Source of the DNA: Paenalcaligenes hermetiae
Lineage (GTDB): Bacteria > Pseudomonadota > Gammaproteobacteria > Burkholderiales > Burkholderiaceae_B
Direction: 5' to 3'
Length of the DNA: 64,000 nucleotides
NCBI RefSeq assembly: GCF_039543645.1
Contig: NZ_BAABKD010000011.1
Location: 248,001 to 312,000, forward strand
The position numbers and the translations under genes are program-made. The notes beneath the pieces are model-generated. The model was not told where the DNA came from and made no database searches. It was given only the letters and a program-made list of their open reading frames with translations. This document shows positions 1-9,167 of this stretch, piece after piece. Within the stretch, counting starts at the first letter, position 1. Every line of letters begins with the position of its first letter.

Positions 1-319
1 TCACTGCGTCTTCAACAGGAGCACCATTAATACGTATACGCTCGTTATAATGCACTAAGTGTGGTGATGTGTACGTCCCCACTCGATACCCAGCCGCTAA
101 TAAAATTGCCTCTAGCATCGCACATGTTGAGCCTTTGCCATTGGTCCCACCCACCACAATTTTTAATGCCTTACTCTGCGCAACACCTAAGCTCTGTGCT
201 ACCTTGCCGACTCGCTCTAGCCCCATATCAATGACCTGCGGGTGTAAGCGTTCCAGATGAGCTAACCATTGGGATAAGGGACTATATTGATCTAAGGTTG
301 TGGTGTTCATAACTGTCAT
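1..319 (-). CDS. folC: Folylpolyglutamate synthase / dihydrofolate synthase, N-terminal part (runs off the left edge)
   Basis: FolC adds glutamate to dihydropteroate and folates in the cytoplasm. Only the first 106 codons lie in the window; the frame is open to base 1. The translation shows the Mur-ligase-type ATP-binding loop GGTNGKGSTC near residue 58, followed by YTSPHLVHYNERIRI, both typical of the FolC family. Two in-frame ATGs (317-319 and 308-310) could start the protein and neither has a recognisable Shine-Dalgarno sequence. It lies 64 bp downstream of lpdA on the same strand, but a strong terminator hairpin fills that gap and ends only about 10 bases before the start codon. How it is expressed is therefore unclear. 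Family assignment is firm; the start is not. Confidence 0.9.
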   Translation of the reverse strand, partial: MTVMNTTTLDQYSPLSQWLAHLERLHPQVIDMGLERVGKVAQSLGVAQSKALKIVVGGTNGKGSTCAMLEAILLAAGYRVGTYTSPHLVHYNERIRINGAPVEDAV

Positions 320-325
320 AAAAAG

Positions 326-361
326 TAAAAGCGGTAGGCGCCCATCATAGCACCTACCGCT
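326..361 (-). terminator. Rho-independent terminator after lpdA
   Basis: On the minus strand a 12-base stem (AGCGGTAGGTGC pairing with GCGCCTACCGCT, one G-T pair) closes a TATGATGG loop and is followed by TTTTACTTTTT. It ends the aceE-aceF-lpdA unit and abuts the folC start codon. The loop also contains TATGAT, a good -10 hexamer for folC. Confidence 0.85.
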
Positions 362-383
362 CAAAAAATAACCGATAAATGCG

Positions 384-2087
384 TTATTTACGGCGCGCAG
401 GAGGAATATCCGTACAAGCACCTAACGAAGCAGCCGCTGCCATGCCAACTGACTCCCCTAAAGTGGGATGAGGATGGATAGTTTTGGCAATATCCACTTG
501 ATCAGCACCCATCTCAATCGCTAAGACGATCTCGCTAATCAAATCACCAGCACCCACCCCTACGATACCTCCACCGAGAATACGCTTGGTTTCTGCATCG
601 AATAAAAGCTTAGTAAAGCCCTCATCACGATTGTTCGCAATGGCCCGCCCTGAAGCCTGCCAAGGAAACAATCCTTTTTCGATTGCTATACCCTGCGCTT
701 TGGCTTGCTCTTCGGTAAGCCCCACCCAAGCTACCTCTGGATCGGTGTAGGCAACGGAAGGAATCACACGTGCATCAAAGAATGATTTTTGCCCTGCGAT
801 TACCTCTGCCGCCACATGACCCTCGTGGACGGCTTTATGCGCTAGCATAGGTTGCCCCACAATATCACCAATGGCATAAATATGCGGTACATTGGTACGC
901 ATTTGATTATCAACAGCAATAAAACCGCGCTCATCCACACGTACACCGGCATTTTCAGCGCCGATTTTCTTGCCATTGGGGCTCCGTCCTACCGCCTGCA
1001 ACACAAGGTCATAGCGCTGGGGTTCATCCGGAGCGCCTTCGCCCTCAAAACGCACCCAAATGCCATCATCCTTGGCCTCAGCAGAGATAGTTTTAGTATT
1101 GAGCATAATCTGATCAAAACGATGTTTGTTTTGATTTTGCCATACACGAACTAAATCCCGATCGGCGCCTTGCATCAGACCAGACTGCATTTCCACAACG
1201 TCTAAACGTGCACCCAGCCCCGAATAAACCGTACCCATTTCGAGGCCAATAATACCGCCCCCGATAATAAGCATTTTTTCTGGAATGGATTGCAGCTGCA
1301 AAGCCCCTGTAGAGTCGACAACGCGAGGGTCGTCTGGAAGAAAAGGCAGTTTCACAGACTCGCTGCCTGCCGCAATAATGGCAGATTTAAACCCAAGTGT
1401 CAGTGTTCCTGCTACATTTTCCACTTGAAGCTGATGTGGTCCAATAAAGCGCCCCGTTCCAGTGATGACTTCTACCTTGCGCGCTTTAGCCATGCCGGCC
1501 AAGCCTTTGGTTAGTTTTGCAATCACACCGTCTTTGTAGCCGCGCAGGCGCTCTAGATCAATACTCGCTTCGCCAAACTGAATGCCCTGCTCAGACAACG
1601 TTTGGGCAGCCTCATACACACCTATGGTATGTAATAGGGCTTTAGAAGGGATGCAGCCTACGTTTAAACACACGCCGCCTAGGGTCAAATAGCGTTCAAC
1701 CAGAGCTACCTTTAGCCCTAAGTCTGCGGCACGAAAAGCCGCCGAATACCCACCGGGCCCTGATCCCAAGACCACCACATCAAACTGCTGCTCCGATTCA
1801 GTCGACACGGGCGCTGCAGCGACTGGCTTAGGTGCTGCAGCAGCAGGTGACGCCGTCTCAATGCGCACAATAGCAGAGCCCTCAGAGACTTGATCTCCTA
1901 CTTGAACCAATACCTCTTTTACCACCCCCGCATGACTGGCGGGGATTTCCATCGAGGCTTTATCGGACTCCACCGTAATCAAACTTTGCTCAAGCTCAAT
2001 TTGATCGCCCGGCTGCACCAGAACCTCGATCACATCAACGCTTTCAAAGTCACCGATGTTTGGCACGACAATATCTTGTGTACTCAT
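384..2087 (-). CDS. lpdA: Dihydrolipoyl dehydrogenase with N-terminal lipoyl domain (PDH E3)
   Basis: This is the E3 flavoprotein of pyruvate dehydrogenase: it reoxidises dihydrolipoamide with FAD and passes electrons to NAD+. The 567-residue product starts with a lipoyl domain (lipoyl-lysine in SDKAS, about K43) and an Ala/Pro linker. The FAD loop GSGPGG (about 108-113) follows, then the redox disulfide CLNVGC (C140/C145) and the C-terminal HPHPTLGE active-site motif. A lipoyl domain fused to E3 is a known variant in beta- and some gammaproteobacteria and accounts for the extra length over the usual 470 residues. I chose the ATG at 2085-2087 because AAGGAG lies 7 bases before it; a TTG one codon upstream is less likely. 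It is the last gene of the aceE-aceF-lpdA operon, 11 bases after aceF. Confidence 0.97.
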   Translation of the reverse strand: MSTQDIVVPNIGDFESVDVIEVLVQPGDQIELEQSLITVESDKASMEIPASHAGVVKEVLVQVGDQVSEGSAIVRIETASPAAAAPKPVAAAPVSTESEQQFDVVVLGSGPGGYSAAFRAADLGLKVALVERYLTLGGVCLNVGCIPSKALLHTIGVYEAAQTLSEQGIQFGEASIDLERLRGYKDGVIAKLTKGLAGMAKARKVEVITGTGRFIGPHQLQVENVAGTLTLGFKSAIIAAGSESVKLPFLPDDPRVVDSTGALQLQSIPEKMLIIGGGIIGLEMGTVYSGLGARLDVVEMQSGLMQGADRDLVRVWQNQNKHRFDQIMLNTKTISAEAKDDGIWVRFEGEGAPDEPQRYDLVLQAVGRSPNGKKIGAENAGVRVDERGFIAVDNQMRTNVPHIYAIGDIVGQPMLAHKAVHEGHVAAEVIAGQKSFFDARVIPSVAYTDPEVAWVGLTEEQAKAQGIAIEKGLFPWQASGRAIANNRDEGFTKLLFDAETKRILGGGIVGVGAGDLISEIVLAIEMGADQVDIAKTIHPHPTLGESVGMAAAASLGACTDIPPARRK

Positions 2088-2098
2088 CAATGCGCTCC

Positions 2099-3802
2099 TT
2101 AAAGGACAATGCGACGGAAATCAGCCAATAACTGACCTAAGTACGCATTAAATCGCGCCCCTGCCGCCCCATCAATGACCCGATGATCATACGATAACGA
2201 CAACGGCAACATCAGCCGAGGCTCAAAGTCTTTACCATTCCAAACCGGCTGCATCGTAGAACGTGATACCCCTAAAATAGCTACCTCGGGAGCATTAATA
2301 ATAGGAGTAAAGTCTGTACCACCAATACCACCTAAAGAGGAAATGGTAAAGCACCCGCCTTGCATTTGAGCCGCACTCAGTTTGCCATCTCGCGCCAAAG
2401 CAGCGAGCTCTGCGGTTTCTTGGGCAATATCCAAAATACCTTTTTTATCGGCATCTTTAATCACCGGTACAACCAATCCATTTGGTGTGTCCGCAGCAAA
2501 GCCAATATTGTAGTATTTTTTAAGGACCAGATTATCCCCATCTAGCGAGGCATTAAACTCAGGGAACTGTTTTAAAGCCGCCACACTTGCTTTGATTAAA
2601 AAAGCTAGCATCGTCACGCGCACAGCCTGACCTGATTTTTTACCCTCCTCGTTAATTTGCTTACGGAAGGCTTCTAGCTCTGTGATATCGGCCACATCAT
2701 TATTCGTAACATGCGGAATCATCACCCAGTTACGATGCAAGTTCGCACCAGAAATCTTTTTAATGCGTGATAGTGGCTGGATTTCGGTTTCACCAAAGCG
2801 TGCAAAATCCACCTTCGGCCAGGGCAAGACTTGGAAATCACCCGATACCGTTGCAACCCCGGCGGCAGGTGCGGCGCCACCTACGGCCCCACCTGCTAAT
2901 GCCTGCTTAACAAAATTACGCACATCCTCCGGTTTAATACGACCTTTGCTGCCTGTTCCCTGAACGAGATTTAAGTCTACCCCTAGCTCACGAGCAAATT
3001 TACGTACCGACGGTGAGGCATGTGGCAGATTTCGTAAAGGCACATTGGCATCAGCAAAAGAAGAGGTTGGTGACTCGCGCTTAGGTGGGCTAGAGACCAT
3101 CGCCCCCCCACTGCTTTGCCCCACAATAGCAGAAGGCTTTGACTCCACTTTTGGTGTAGTAGATGCGGCAGGCGCAGGGGCGGGAGCGGGGGCGGCCTTT
3201 TGCTCTTTAACCGTATCCGTACCGCTCATGGTTAGCTCTAAGATATCTGAGCCTTCAGACACCTTGTCACCTACCTTAACAAGGATTTTTTGAATCACGC
3301 CAGCATGACTCGAAGGCACCTCCATCGATGCTTTTTCTGTTTCGAGAGTAATTAAGCTTTGATCCCGCTCAATCGTATCGCCCTCGCTAACCAAAACCTC
3401 GATCACATCCACATCATGCGCATCCCCAATATCAGGAACACGTACCACGACGGTTTTTGTTTCTGTGCTCTCTGCAGCAGCGGTCACTGGCGCCGCTGAA
3501 GCGGACTCTGCTGGCTGCTCAGCAACAGCTGCACTTGATGTCTGCGCTGTTGCTGAAGCATCAGCACTTTCTAATTCTAAAATCAACGAGCCCTGACGAA
3601 CTTTATCGCCCAACTTGACCTTGATAGATTTCACCACCCCAGCATGGCTAGAAGGGATTTCCATCGAGGCCTTGTCCGATTCCACAGTAATCAAGCTGTC
3701 CTCTTGGGCTACCGTATCCCCTTCGTTGACAAGGATCTCGATCACGTCCACATCTTCATCACTGCCAATATCAGGGACAACGACTTCAATAATTTCACTC
3801 AT
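2099..3802 (-). CDS. aceF: Pyruvate dehydrogenase E2, dihydrolipoyl acetyltransferase
   Basis: E2 forms the core of the pyruvate dehydrogenase complex and moves the acetyl group from lipoate to coenzyme A. The 567-residue protein carries two lipoyl domains (lysines in SDKAS about K44 and TEKAS about K157). Flexible Ala/Pro/Glu linkers separate these from a peripheral subunit-binding domain (about 255-295, SVRKFARELGVDL) and the C-terminal catalytic domain. The active-site motif DHRVIDG (H540, D544) is near the C terminus. The ATG at 3800-3802 is preceded by AGGGGAG. It lies 15 bases after aceE and 11 before lpdA, so E1, E2 and E3 are surely cotranscribed. Two lipoyl domains here plus one on E3 give three per set. 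Confidence 0.97.
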   Translation of the reverse strand: MSEIIEVVVPDIGSDEDVDVIEILVNEGDTVAQEDSLITVESDKASMEIPSSHAGVVKSIKVKLGDKVRQGSLILELESADASATAQTSSAAVAEQPAESASAAPVTAAAESTETKTVVVRVPDIGDAHDVDVIEVLVSEGDTIERDQSLITLETEKASMEVPSSHAGVIQKILVKVGDKVSEGSDILELTMSGTDTVKEQKAAPAPAPAPAASTTPKVESKPSAIVGQSSGGAMVSSPPKRESPTSSFADANVPLRNLPHASPSVRKFARELGVDLNLVQGTGSKGRIKPEDVRNFVKQALAGGAVGGAAPAAGVATVSGDFQVLPWPKVDFARFGETEIQPLSRIKKISGANLHRNWVMIPHVTNNDVADITELEAFRKQINEEGKKSGQAVRVTMLAFLIKASVAALKQFPEFNASLDGDNLVLKKYYNIGFAADTPNGLVVPVIKDADKKGILDIAQETAELAALARDGKLSAAQMQGGCFTISSLGGIGGTDFTPIINAPEVAILGVSRSTMQPVWNGKDFEPRLMLPLSLSYDHRVIDGAAGARFNAYLGQLLADFRRIVL

Positions 3803-3817
3803 GACTTGCTCCCCTCT

Positions 3818-6523
3818 TTAAACGTGATGAGGATTGGGTTTATTTGGGTTAATCCCGTATTTATCAATGGCCTCAACCACTTTATCCATACTGATTTTGC
3901 CTTCGTCTGCTAAAGCGCGTAAAGCACTCAACACCACAAAGTAGCGATCGACCTCAAAGTGAGAACGTAGCTTGGCACGGAAATCCGAGCGACCATAACC
4001 ATCGGTTCCCAATACACGATACGCTCGGTTTTGCGGAATAAACGCACGAATCTGATCGGCAAAAGCTTTGATATAGTCGGTAGATGCCACAATAGGCCCT
4101 TCGGTTTGCTCAAGCTGAGCAGTTACATAGGGCTTAGGCGGTTGGGTATCACGCGGGTGTAGTAGCGCATAACGCTCGCAATCCAAGCCATCGCGGCGCA
4201 GCTCTGTAAAGCTAGTAACACTCCACACATCCGAGCCAATCCCCCAGTCTTTTTCAAGCAAGTCTTGCGCAGCAATAACCTCACGCAAAATCGTGCCCGA
4301 CCCCAGCAGCTGTACGCGGTGTTCGCCGTCCACAGACTTGAACTTATACATGCCGCGCAAAATGCCTTCTTCATCACCCGCTTTTAAACCTGGCTGGGCA
4401 TAGTTCTCATTCATCAAGGTGATGTAGTAATACACATCCTCTTGTTTTTCCACCATGCGGTATAAACCATCACGGATGATAACGGCTACCTCATGAGCAA
4501 AAGTAGGATCATAAGACACGCAATTGGGAATAACAGAAGACTGAATATGGCTATGTCCGTCTTCGTGCTGTAAACCCTCTCCGTTCAATGTGGTACGACC
4601 GGCCGTCCCTCCAAGCACAAAACCACGTGCCTGCATATCACCGGCCGCCCATGCCAAGTCACCAAAACGCTGGAAACCAAACATGGAATAGTAAATAAAG
4701 AACGGGATCATGATGCGGTTATTGCTGGAATAGGAAGTAGCCGCCGCAATCCAAGAGCTAAACGCACCAAGCTCATTAATCCCTTCTTGCAGAAGCTGAC
4801 CGTTTTCCGCTTCGCGGTAGTACATCACCTGGTCTTTATCCACCGGGGTGTATTTTTGCCCTTCAGGAGCATAAATTCCAATCTGGCGGAATAAACCTTC
4901 CATCCCAAAAGTACGCGACTCATCCGCCAAAATGGGCACAACGCGTGGTCCCAATTGTTTATCACGTAATAACTGATTTAATACGCGCACAAAAGCTTGT
5001 GTAGTGGAAATCTCACGCCCTTCGGCCGTTGGCTCAAGCACCGCTTTAAAAGTATCTAGGCTAGGCGCAGGCAAATGCTCATCGGCTTTTACACGACGTT
5101 TTGGTAAGTATCCCCCTAAGGCCTGACGATGTTCATGCAAATACCGCATTTCAGGCGAGTCTTCGGCGGGTTTAAAGTAAGGAACCTCTTCGAGGCGCTC
5201 ATCAGGGATTGGGATATTAAAGCGATCACGGAACTCACGTAAGGACTCAACATCCAAGCTTTTTTGTTGATGCGTGGGGTTTTTCGCTTGCCCCACATGC
5301 CCCATCCCATAACCTTTAATAGTTTTAGCAAGAATTACCGTAGGCTGGCCTTCGTGTTTAACGGCAGAATCAAACGCGGCATACACCTTATATGGATCAT
5401 GACCGCCACGATTTAATCGCCAAATATCCTCGTCACTCATGCGACTGACCATCTCAAGCAGCTTGGGATGCTTACCAAAGAAATGTTCGCGCACATAAGC
5501 GCCATCATTGGCTTTATAGGCCTGATATTCGCCATCGATGGTGTCTTCCATCACCTGACGTAAAATGCCCTCTTTGTCACGCGCTAATAAAGGATCCCAG
5601 TACCCGCCCCAGATCAGCTTGATGACGTTCCAACCACCCCCACGGAATACACCCTCTAGTTCTTGGATGATTTTGCCGTTACCACGTACGGGGCCGTCCA
5701 AGCGCTGCAGGTTACAGTTAACCACAAAAATCAGGTTATCCAGTTTTTCTCTTGCCGCTAAGCCAATCGCACCTAAAGATTCTGGCTCATCCATTTCGCC
5801 ATCGCCCAAAAACACCCATACTTTGCGGCCAGAGGTGTCAGCAATCCCACGAGCGTGTAGGTATTTTAAAAATCGGGCTTGATAAATACCCATCAGTGGC
5901 CCTAAACCCATTGATACAGTTGGGAACTGCCAAAAATCAGGCATAAGCTTAGGGTGAGGATAAGAAGAAAGCCCTTTGCCATCGACCTCTTGACGGAAAT
6001 TATCGAGCTGCTCCTCGGTCAACCGACCCTCTAGGTAAGCTCGCGCATACATGCCAGGAGAGGTATGGCCCTGAAAGTAAACCAGATCCCCGCCTCGACC
6101 ATCGCTATCGGCTTTCCAGAAATGGTTTTGACCACACTCGATCATGGTCGCCAACGAAGCAAAAGAGGCAATATGACCACCTAAACCACCACCATCTGGA
6201 GGCGTTTCTTGGTTGGCTTTAACTACCATTGCCATCGCATTCCAGCGAATGTAGGAACGGATACGCTCCTCTAGGACAGGATCCCCTGGATATTTGGGTT
6301 CTAAACCTACAGGAATCGTATTAACGTAAGCCGTATAAGGAGAGAAAGGAATACGTGACCCAGAACGACGCGCTACGTCAGTCAAGCGCTCAATTAAATA
6401 GTGGGCTCGAGCCGGACCTTCGCGGTCCAATACGGCTTCTAGAGCCTCTAGCCATTCTTGGGTTTCTAAGGCTTCATCATTATCTACGTGAGCCGAATTA
6501 TATACTTGATCAAGAGAGGACAT
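3818..6523 (-). CDS. aceE: Pyruvate dehydrogenase E1 component, homodimeric type
   Basis: E1 is the thiamine-diphosphate enzyme that decarboxylates pyruvate and reductively acetylates the E2 lipoyl groups. The 901-residue length fits the homodimeric AceE family (887 in E. coli). The ThDP/Mg motif is visible as GDGEMDEPE (about 240-248), followed about 30 residues on by a conserved NCN. The frame is open to 6598, but MSSLDQVYNSAH at 6521-6523 has a good upstream GGAG and matches the family N terminus, so I start there. It is first in the aceE-aceF-lpdA operon, behind a good sigma-70-like promoter at 6654-6682. The upstream neighbour is a divergent histidine kinase gene. Confidence 0.96.
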   Translation of the reverse strand: MSSLDQVYNSAHVDNDEALETQEWLEALEAVLDREGPARAHYLIERLTDVARRSGSRIPFSPYTAYVNTIPVGLEPKYPGDPVLEERIRSYIRWNAMAMVVKANQETPPDGGGLGGHIASFASLATMIECGQNHFWKADSDGRGGDLVYFQGHTSPGMYARAYLEGRLTEEQLDNFRQEVDGKGLSSYPHPKLMPDFWQFPTVSMGLGPLMGIYQARFLKYLHARGIADTSGRKVWVFLGDGEMDEPESLGAIGLAAREKLDNLIFVVNCNLQRLDGPVRGNGKIIQELEGVFRGGGWNVIKLIWGGYWDPLLARDKEGILRQVMEDTIDGEYQAYKANDGAYVREHFFGKHPKLLEMVSRMSDEDIWRLNRGGHDPYKVYAAFDSAVKHEGQPTVILAKTIKGYGMGHVGQAKNPTHQQKSLDVESLREFRDRFNIPIPDERLEEVPYFKPAEDSPEMRYLHEHRQALGGYLPKRRVKADEHLPAPSLDTFKAVLEPTAEGREISTTQAFVRVLNQLLRDKQLGPRVVPILADESRTFGMEGLFRQIGIYAPEGQKYTPVDKDQVMYYREAENGQLLQEGINELGAFSSWIAAATSYSSNNRIMIPFFIYYSMFGFQRFGDLAWAAGDMQARGFVLGGTAGRTTLNGEGLQHEDGHSHIQSSVIPNCVSYDPTFAHEVAVIIRDGLYRMVEKQEDVYYYITLMNENYAQPGLKAGDEEGILRGMYKFKSVDGEHRVQLLGSGTILREVIAAQDLLEKDWGIGSDVWSVTSFTELRRDGLDCERYALLHPRDTQPPKPYVTAQLEQTEGPIVASTDYIKAFADQIRAFIPQNRAYRVLGTDGYGRSDFRAKLRSHFEVDRYFVVLSALRALADEGKISMDKVVEAIDKYGINPNKPNPHHV

Positions 6524-6653
6524 AGGGCGTGTCTCCGGTGAATGAATATGAAGTCCGCTCTGACAAAGTTCTGGCATTATTATTCGCGTCTCAAACACTG
6601 TCAGATGGCACGAACCGCAAACATAAAAAACGATTTGTTCTTATGCTTGACCT

Positions 6654-6682
6654 ATTCTAGGAAAGAAAAGCAAATGGCTCAA
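6654..6682 (-). promoter_or_regulatory. Sigma-70-type promoter for the aceE operon
   Basis: On the minus strand TTGAGC (6677-6682) and TAGAAT (6654-6659) are separated by exactly 17 bases and point at aceE. The predicted transcript start leaves a leader of about 125 bases before the aceE ATG. No clear PdhR-type palindrome was found in the 265-bp divergent region. Confidence 0.6.
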
Positions 6683-6788
6683 GCAAAATTTCATTTTATG
6701 GTAATAGATTTCATATTGCGAAAAGCAACCCATAGCAATACCATAGCATTCACGCTTACAATATTGCTTGGTCTTTTTTATTACTGCT

Positions 6789-8546
6789 ATGGCTAATCAC
6801 TCTAAAAAGTCTCTCATCCCCTCTACTTTCTACGAGCAAGCACGCCACAACCGGCGCGGCTTTTATTGGCTTACACCGGTTATCGTATTAGTCTTGTATT
6901 TATGCGTGATGGGGGCGTTTTTTTGGTTGCAACGGCTGCAACATGACAGTGTCATGTTCATCACCATCGACCAAGAAATCCGACAACAACGCCTGCTTTT
7001 GGTGGTGGTTGCCCTGTCGCTGGTGATTATTTTCAGCCTATTAGCTTTATGGCGCTACACGCGTTTTCGCTCCCATGCCGAGGCCGCACTCATCGCAGAA
7101 ACAGGCTTTAGACGCGCCATGGAAAACTCCATGTCAACGGGGATGCGCGTTTTTGACATGTATGGGCGTATAGCCTACGTCAACCCAGCTTTCTGCCGCA
7201 TGATTGGCTGGAATGAGGCCGATTTAATCGGACGCACAGCCCCTTTCCCTTATTGGTTACCTGGGCGTCATCAACAACATCAGGAAATTCTCGACCTACT
7301 CATGTCGGGTCGCACACCAAGTAGTGGCCTAGAGGTCGAAGCGCAACGGCGTGACGGTTCACGCTTTACTGCCCGCATGTACGTGTCACCTTTACGCGAT
7401 CCAAATGGCGAGCAAATCGGCTGGATGACCTCCATGACCGATATTACTGAGCCTAAACGGATTCGCGAAGCTCTCACCGCCGCACATGAGCGCTTTATGA
7501 CCGTCCTAGAGGGCTTGGATGATGCGATTTCTGTTGTAGCAGATACACCCGAAGGCCTAGAGCTGCTTTTTGCTAACCGTACTTACCGTCGTATTTTCGG
7601 CGCTCAACCCAATGGGCATGCTGAGCTTATGGGGGGGCGATTAGGACGCTTTACCGATGAAACCGTCGAAACTTTTTCCTTATCCGCTCAGCGTTGGTTT
7701 GAGGTCCACCACCGAATGCTAGCTTGGACGGACGGCCGACGGGTACGGCTACAAGTGGCTCGCGATATTACTGAGCGGCGCCAACACGAAGAAGCGTCTC
7801 GCATTCAACAAGAAAAAGTCCAGCTCACCAGTCGTCTTACTACCATGGGAGAAATGGCATCCTCTCTGGCTCATGAGTTAAACCAGCCCCTAACGGCGAT
7901 TAGCAATTACAGCATGGGGGCAGTGGCTATGGTAAAATCAGGGCGATACAATCCGGAAACATTAATTGACGCGCTCGAAAAAGCAGCTGCCCAGGCAGAG
8001 CGCGCAGGTAAAATCATTAGTCGCATTCGCGAATTTGTAAAACGCAGTGAACCTCGTCGTCAACAGGTTCCATTAGCTCAAATTCTTGATAATGCGGTGG
8101 CTTTTGCTGATATTGATGCCCGCAAACGGCAAATTAAAATTGAAGTCAGCTTACCTACCCCCATTCCGGATGTATTAGCGGATCCCATTTTAATTGAACA
8201 GGTGTTATTAAACCTGCTCAAAAATGGGGTCGAGGCGATGGAAAATAGTGATTATCCTATTTTGCACGTCTACGTTACCCCACTCGAAGGTAACTTACTT
8301 GAAATCGCTGTCGTCGATAGAGGCTATGGTCTAAAAGACCCTGAGCGTTTATTTGAGCCTTTTTACAGCACAAAAAACGAAGGTTTAGGCATGGGCTTAA
8401 ATATCTGTCGTACTATTATCGAATCCCATCATGGGCGTCTCTGGGCCACAGATAATCCAGATGGCGGTACGATTTTCCGTTTTACTCTGCCCTGTGCCCA
8501 CCCCTCACAAAACACAACCACGCATTCCGAGGAGATTCAAGCATGA
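6789..8546 (+). CDS. Membrane-bound PAS histidine kinase, FixL/NtrB-like
   Basis: This is the sensor of a two-component pair with the next gene. Two transmembrane helices lie near the N terminus (about 24-46 and 67-88), with only a short loop between them, so there is no real periplasmic sensor domain. A PAS domain follows (about 105-215; IAYVNPAFCRMIGWNEADLI), then a second PAS-like segment (about 230-320). The HisKA box is SLAHELNQPL with H362 as the phospho-acceptor. The ATPase domain shows NLLKNGVEAM and GLGMGLNICRT. Start is the ATG at 6789; a TTG seven codons upstream is also open. It overlaps the regulator by ATGA. It diverges from aceE, so it may sense metabolic or redox state, but its signal and targets are not visible in the sequence. 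Confidence 0.88.
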   Translation: MANHSKKSLIPSTFYEQARHNRRGFYWLTPVIVLVLYLCVMGAFFWLQRLQHDSVMFITIDQEIRQQRLLLVVVALSLVIIFSLLALWRYTRFRSHAEAALIAETGFRRAMENSMSTGMRVFDMYGRIAYVNPAFCRMIGWNEADLIGRTAPFPYWLPGRHQQHQEILDLLMSGRTPSSGLEVEAQRRDGSRFTARMYVSPLRDPNGEQIGWMTSMTDITEPKRIREALTAAHERFMTVLEGLDDAISVVADTPEGLELLFANRTYRRIFGAQPNGHAELMGGRLGRFTDETVETFSLSAQRWFEVHHRMLAWTDGRRVRLQVARDITERRQHEEASRIQQEKVQLTSRLTTMGEMASSLAHELNQPLTAISNYSMGAVAMVKSGRYNPETLIDALEKAAAQAERAGKIISRIREFVKRSEPRRQQVPLAQILDNAVAFADIDARKRQIKIEVSLPTPIPDVLADPILIEQVLLNLLKNGVEAMENSDYPILHVYVTPLEGNLLEIAVVDRGYGLKDPERLFEPFYSTKNEGLGMGLNICRTIIESHHGRLWATDNPDGGTIFRFTLPCAHPSQNTTTHSEEIQA

Positions 8547-9166
8547 GTAGTACCCAAATGTCTTGCACTGTATTTATCGTAGATGATGACGAAGCCGTGC
8601 GTGACTCGCTCCGTTGGCTACTTGAAGCCAATGGTTATCGCGTCAAATGTTTTGCGGCGGCCGAAGAGTTTTTACAGCACTACGATGCCGAGCAAGTTGG
8701 CGTACTCATTGTCGATGTGCGTATGCCCGGCATGAGTGGTTTAGAGCTTCAAGAAGCGCTCATCGCCCGCAAAGCGCCTTTACCCATGGTCTTTATCACC
8801 GGACACGGTGATGTCCCAATGGCAGTCAGCACCATGAAAAAAGGGGCTGTGGATTTCTTAGAAAAGCCTTTTAACGAGGCTGATCTACGGGCTATTGTGG
8901 CGCGCATGATTGACCAAGCCATTGAGCTTGCCGATCAAGCCGCTCAGCAGCGTAATCACGAGCAAGTCTTATCCCGTTTAACCGCACGTGAGCAACAAGT
9001 TCTTGAGCGTATTGTAGCTGGCCGCCTGAATAAACAAATCGCAGGCGATCTTAATATCAGTATTAAAACCGTAGAGGCGCACCGCGCCAATATTATGGAA
9101 AAACTGGAAGTCACCACGGTGGCCGATTTAATGAAAATTGCTTTAGCAAAAACCGGAGAAAACTAA
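8543..9166 (+). CDS. FixJ/NarL-type response regulator
   Basis: A 207-residue regulator with an N-terminal receiver domain (acidic triad in VDDDEA, phospho-acceptor D58 in VDVRMPGMSG, conserved lysine in EKPF). The C-terminal LuxR-type helix-turn-helix contains LTAREQQVLERI and KQIAGDLNISIKTVEAHRAN. This is the FixJ/TodT/TtrR layout expected for the partner of a PAS kinase. Start and kinase stop overlap as ATGA, implying translational coupling. folD follows after one base, so the regulator shares a transcript with folate and peptidase genes. Target genes are unknown; aceE across the divergent promoter is an obvious candidate (inference). Confidence 0.9.
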   Translation: MSSTQMSCTVFIVDDDEAVRDSLRWLLEANGYRVKCFAAAEEFLQHYDAEQVGVLIVDVRMPGMSGLELQEALIARKAPLPMVFITGHGDVPMAVSTMKKGAVDFLEKPFNEADLRAIVARMIDQAIELADQAAQQRNHEQVLSRLTAREQQVLERIVAGRLNKQIAGDLNISIKTVEAHRANIMEKLEVTTVADLMKIALAKTGEN

Positions 9167-9167
9167 A

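Noticed and set aside
6542..6796. 84-codon plus-strand frame in the aceE/kinase gap
   Set aside because: No ribosome site, overlaps the aceE promoter, and the product looks like translated non-coding sequence.
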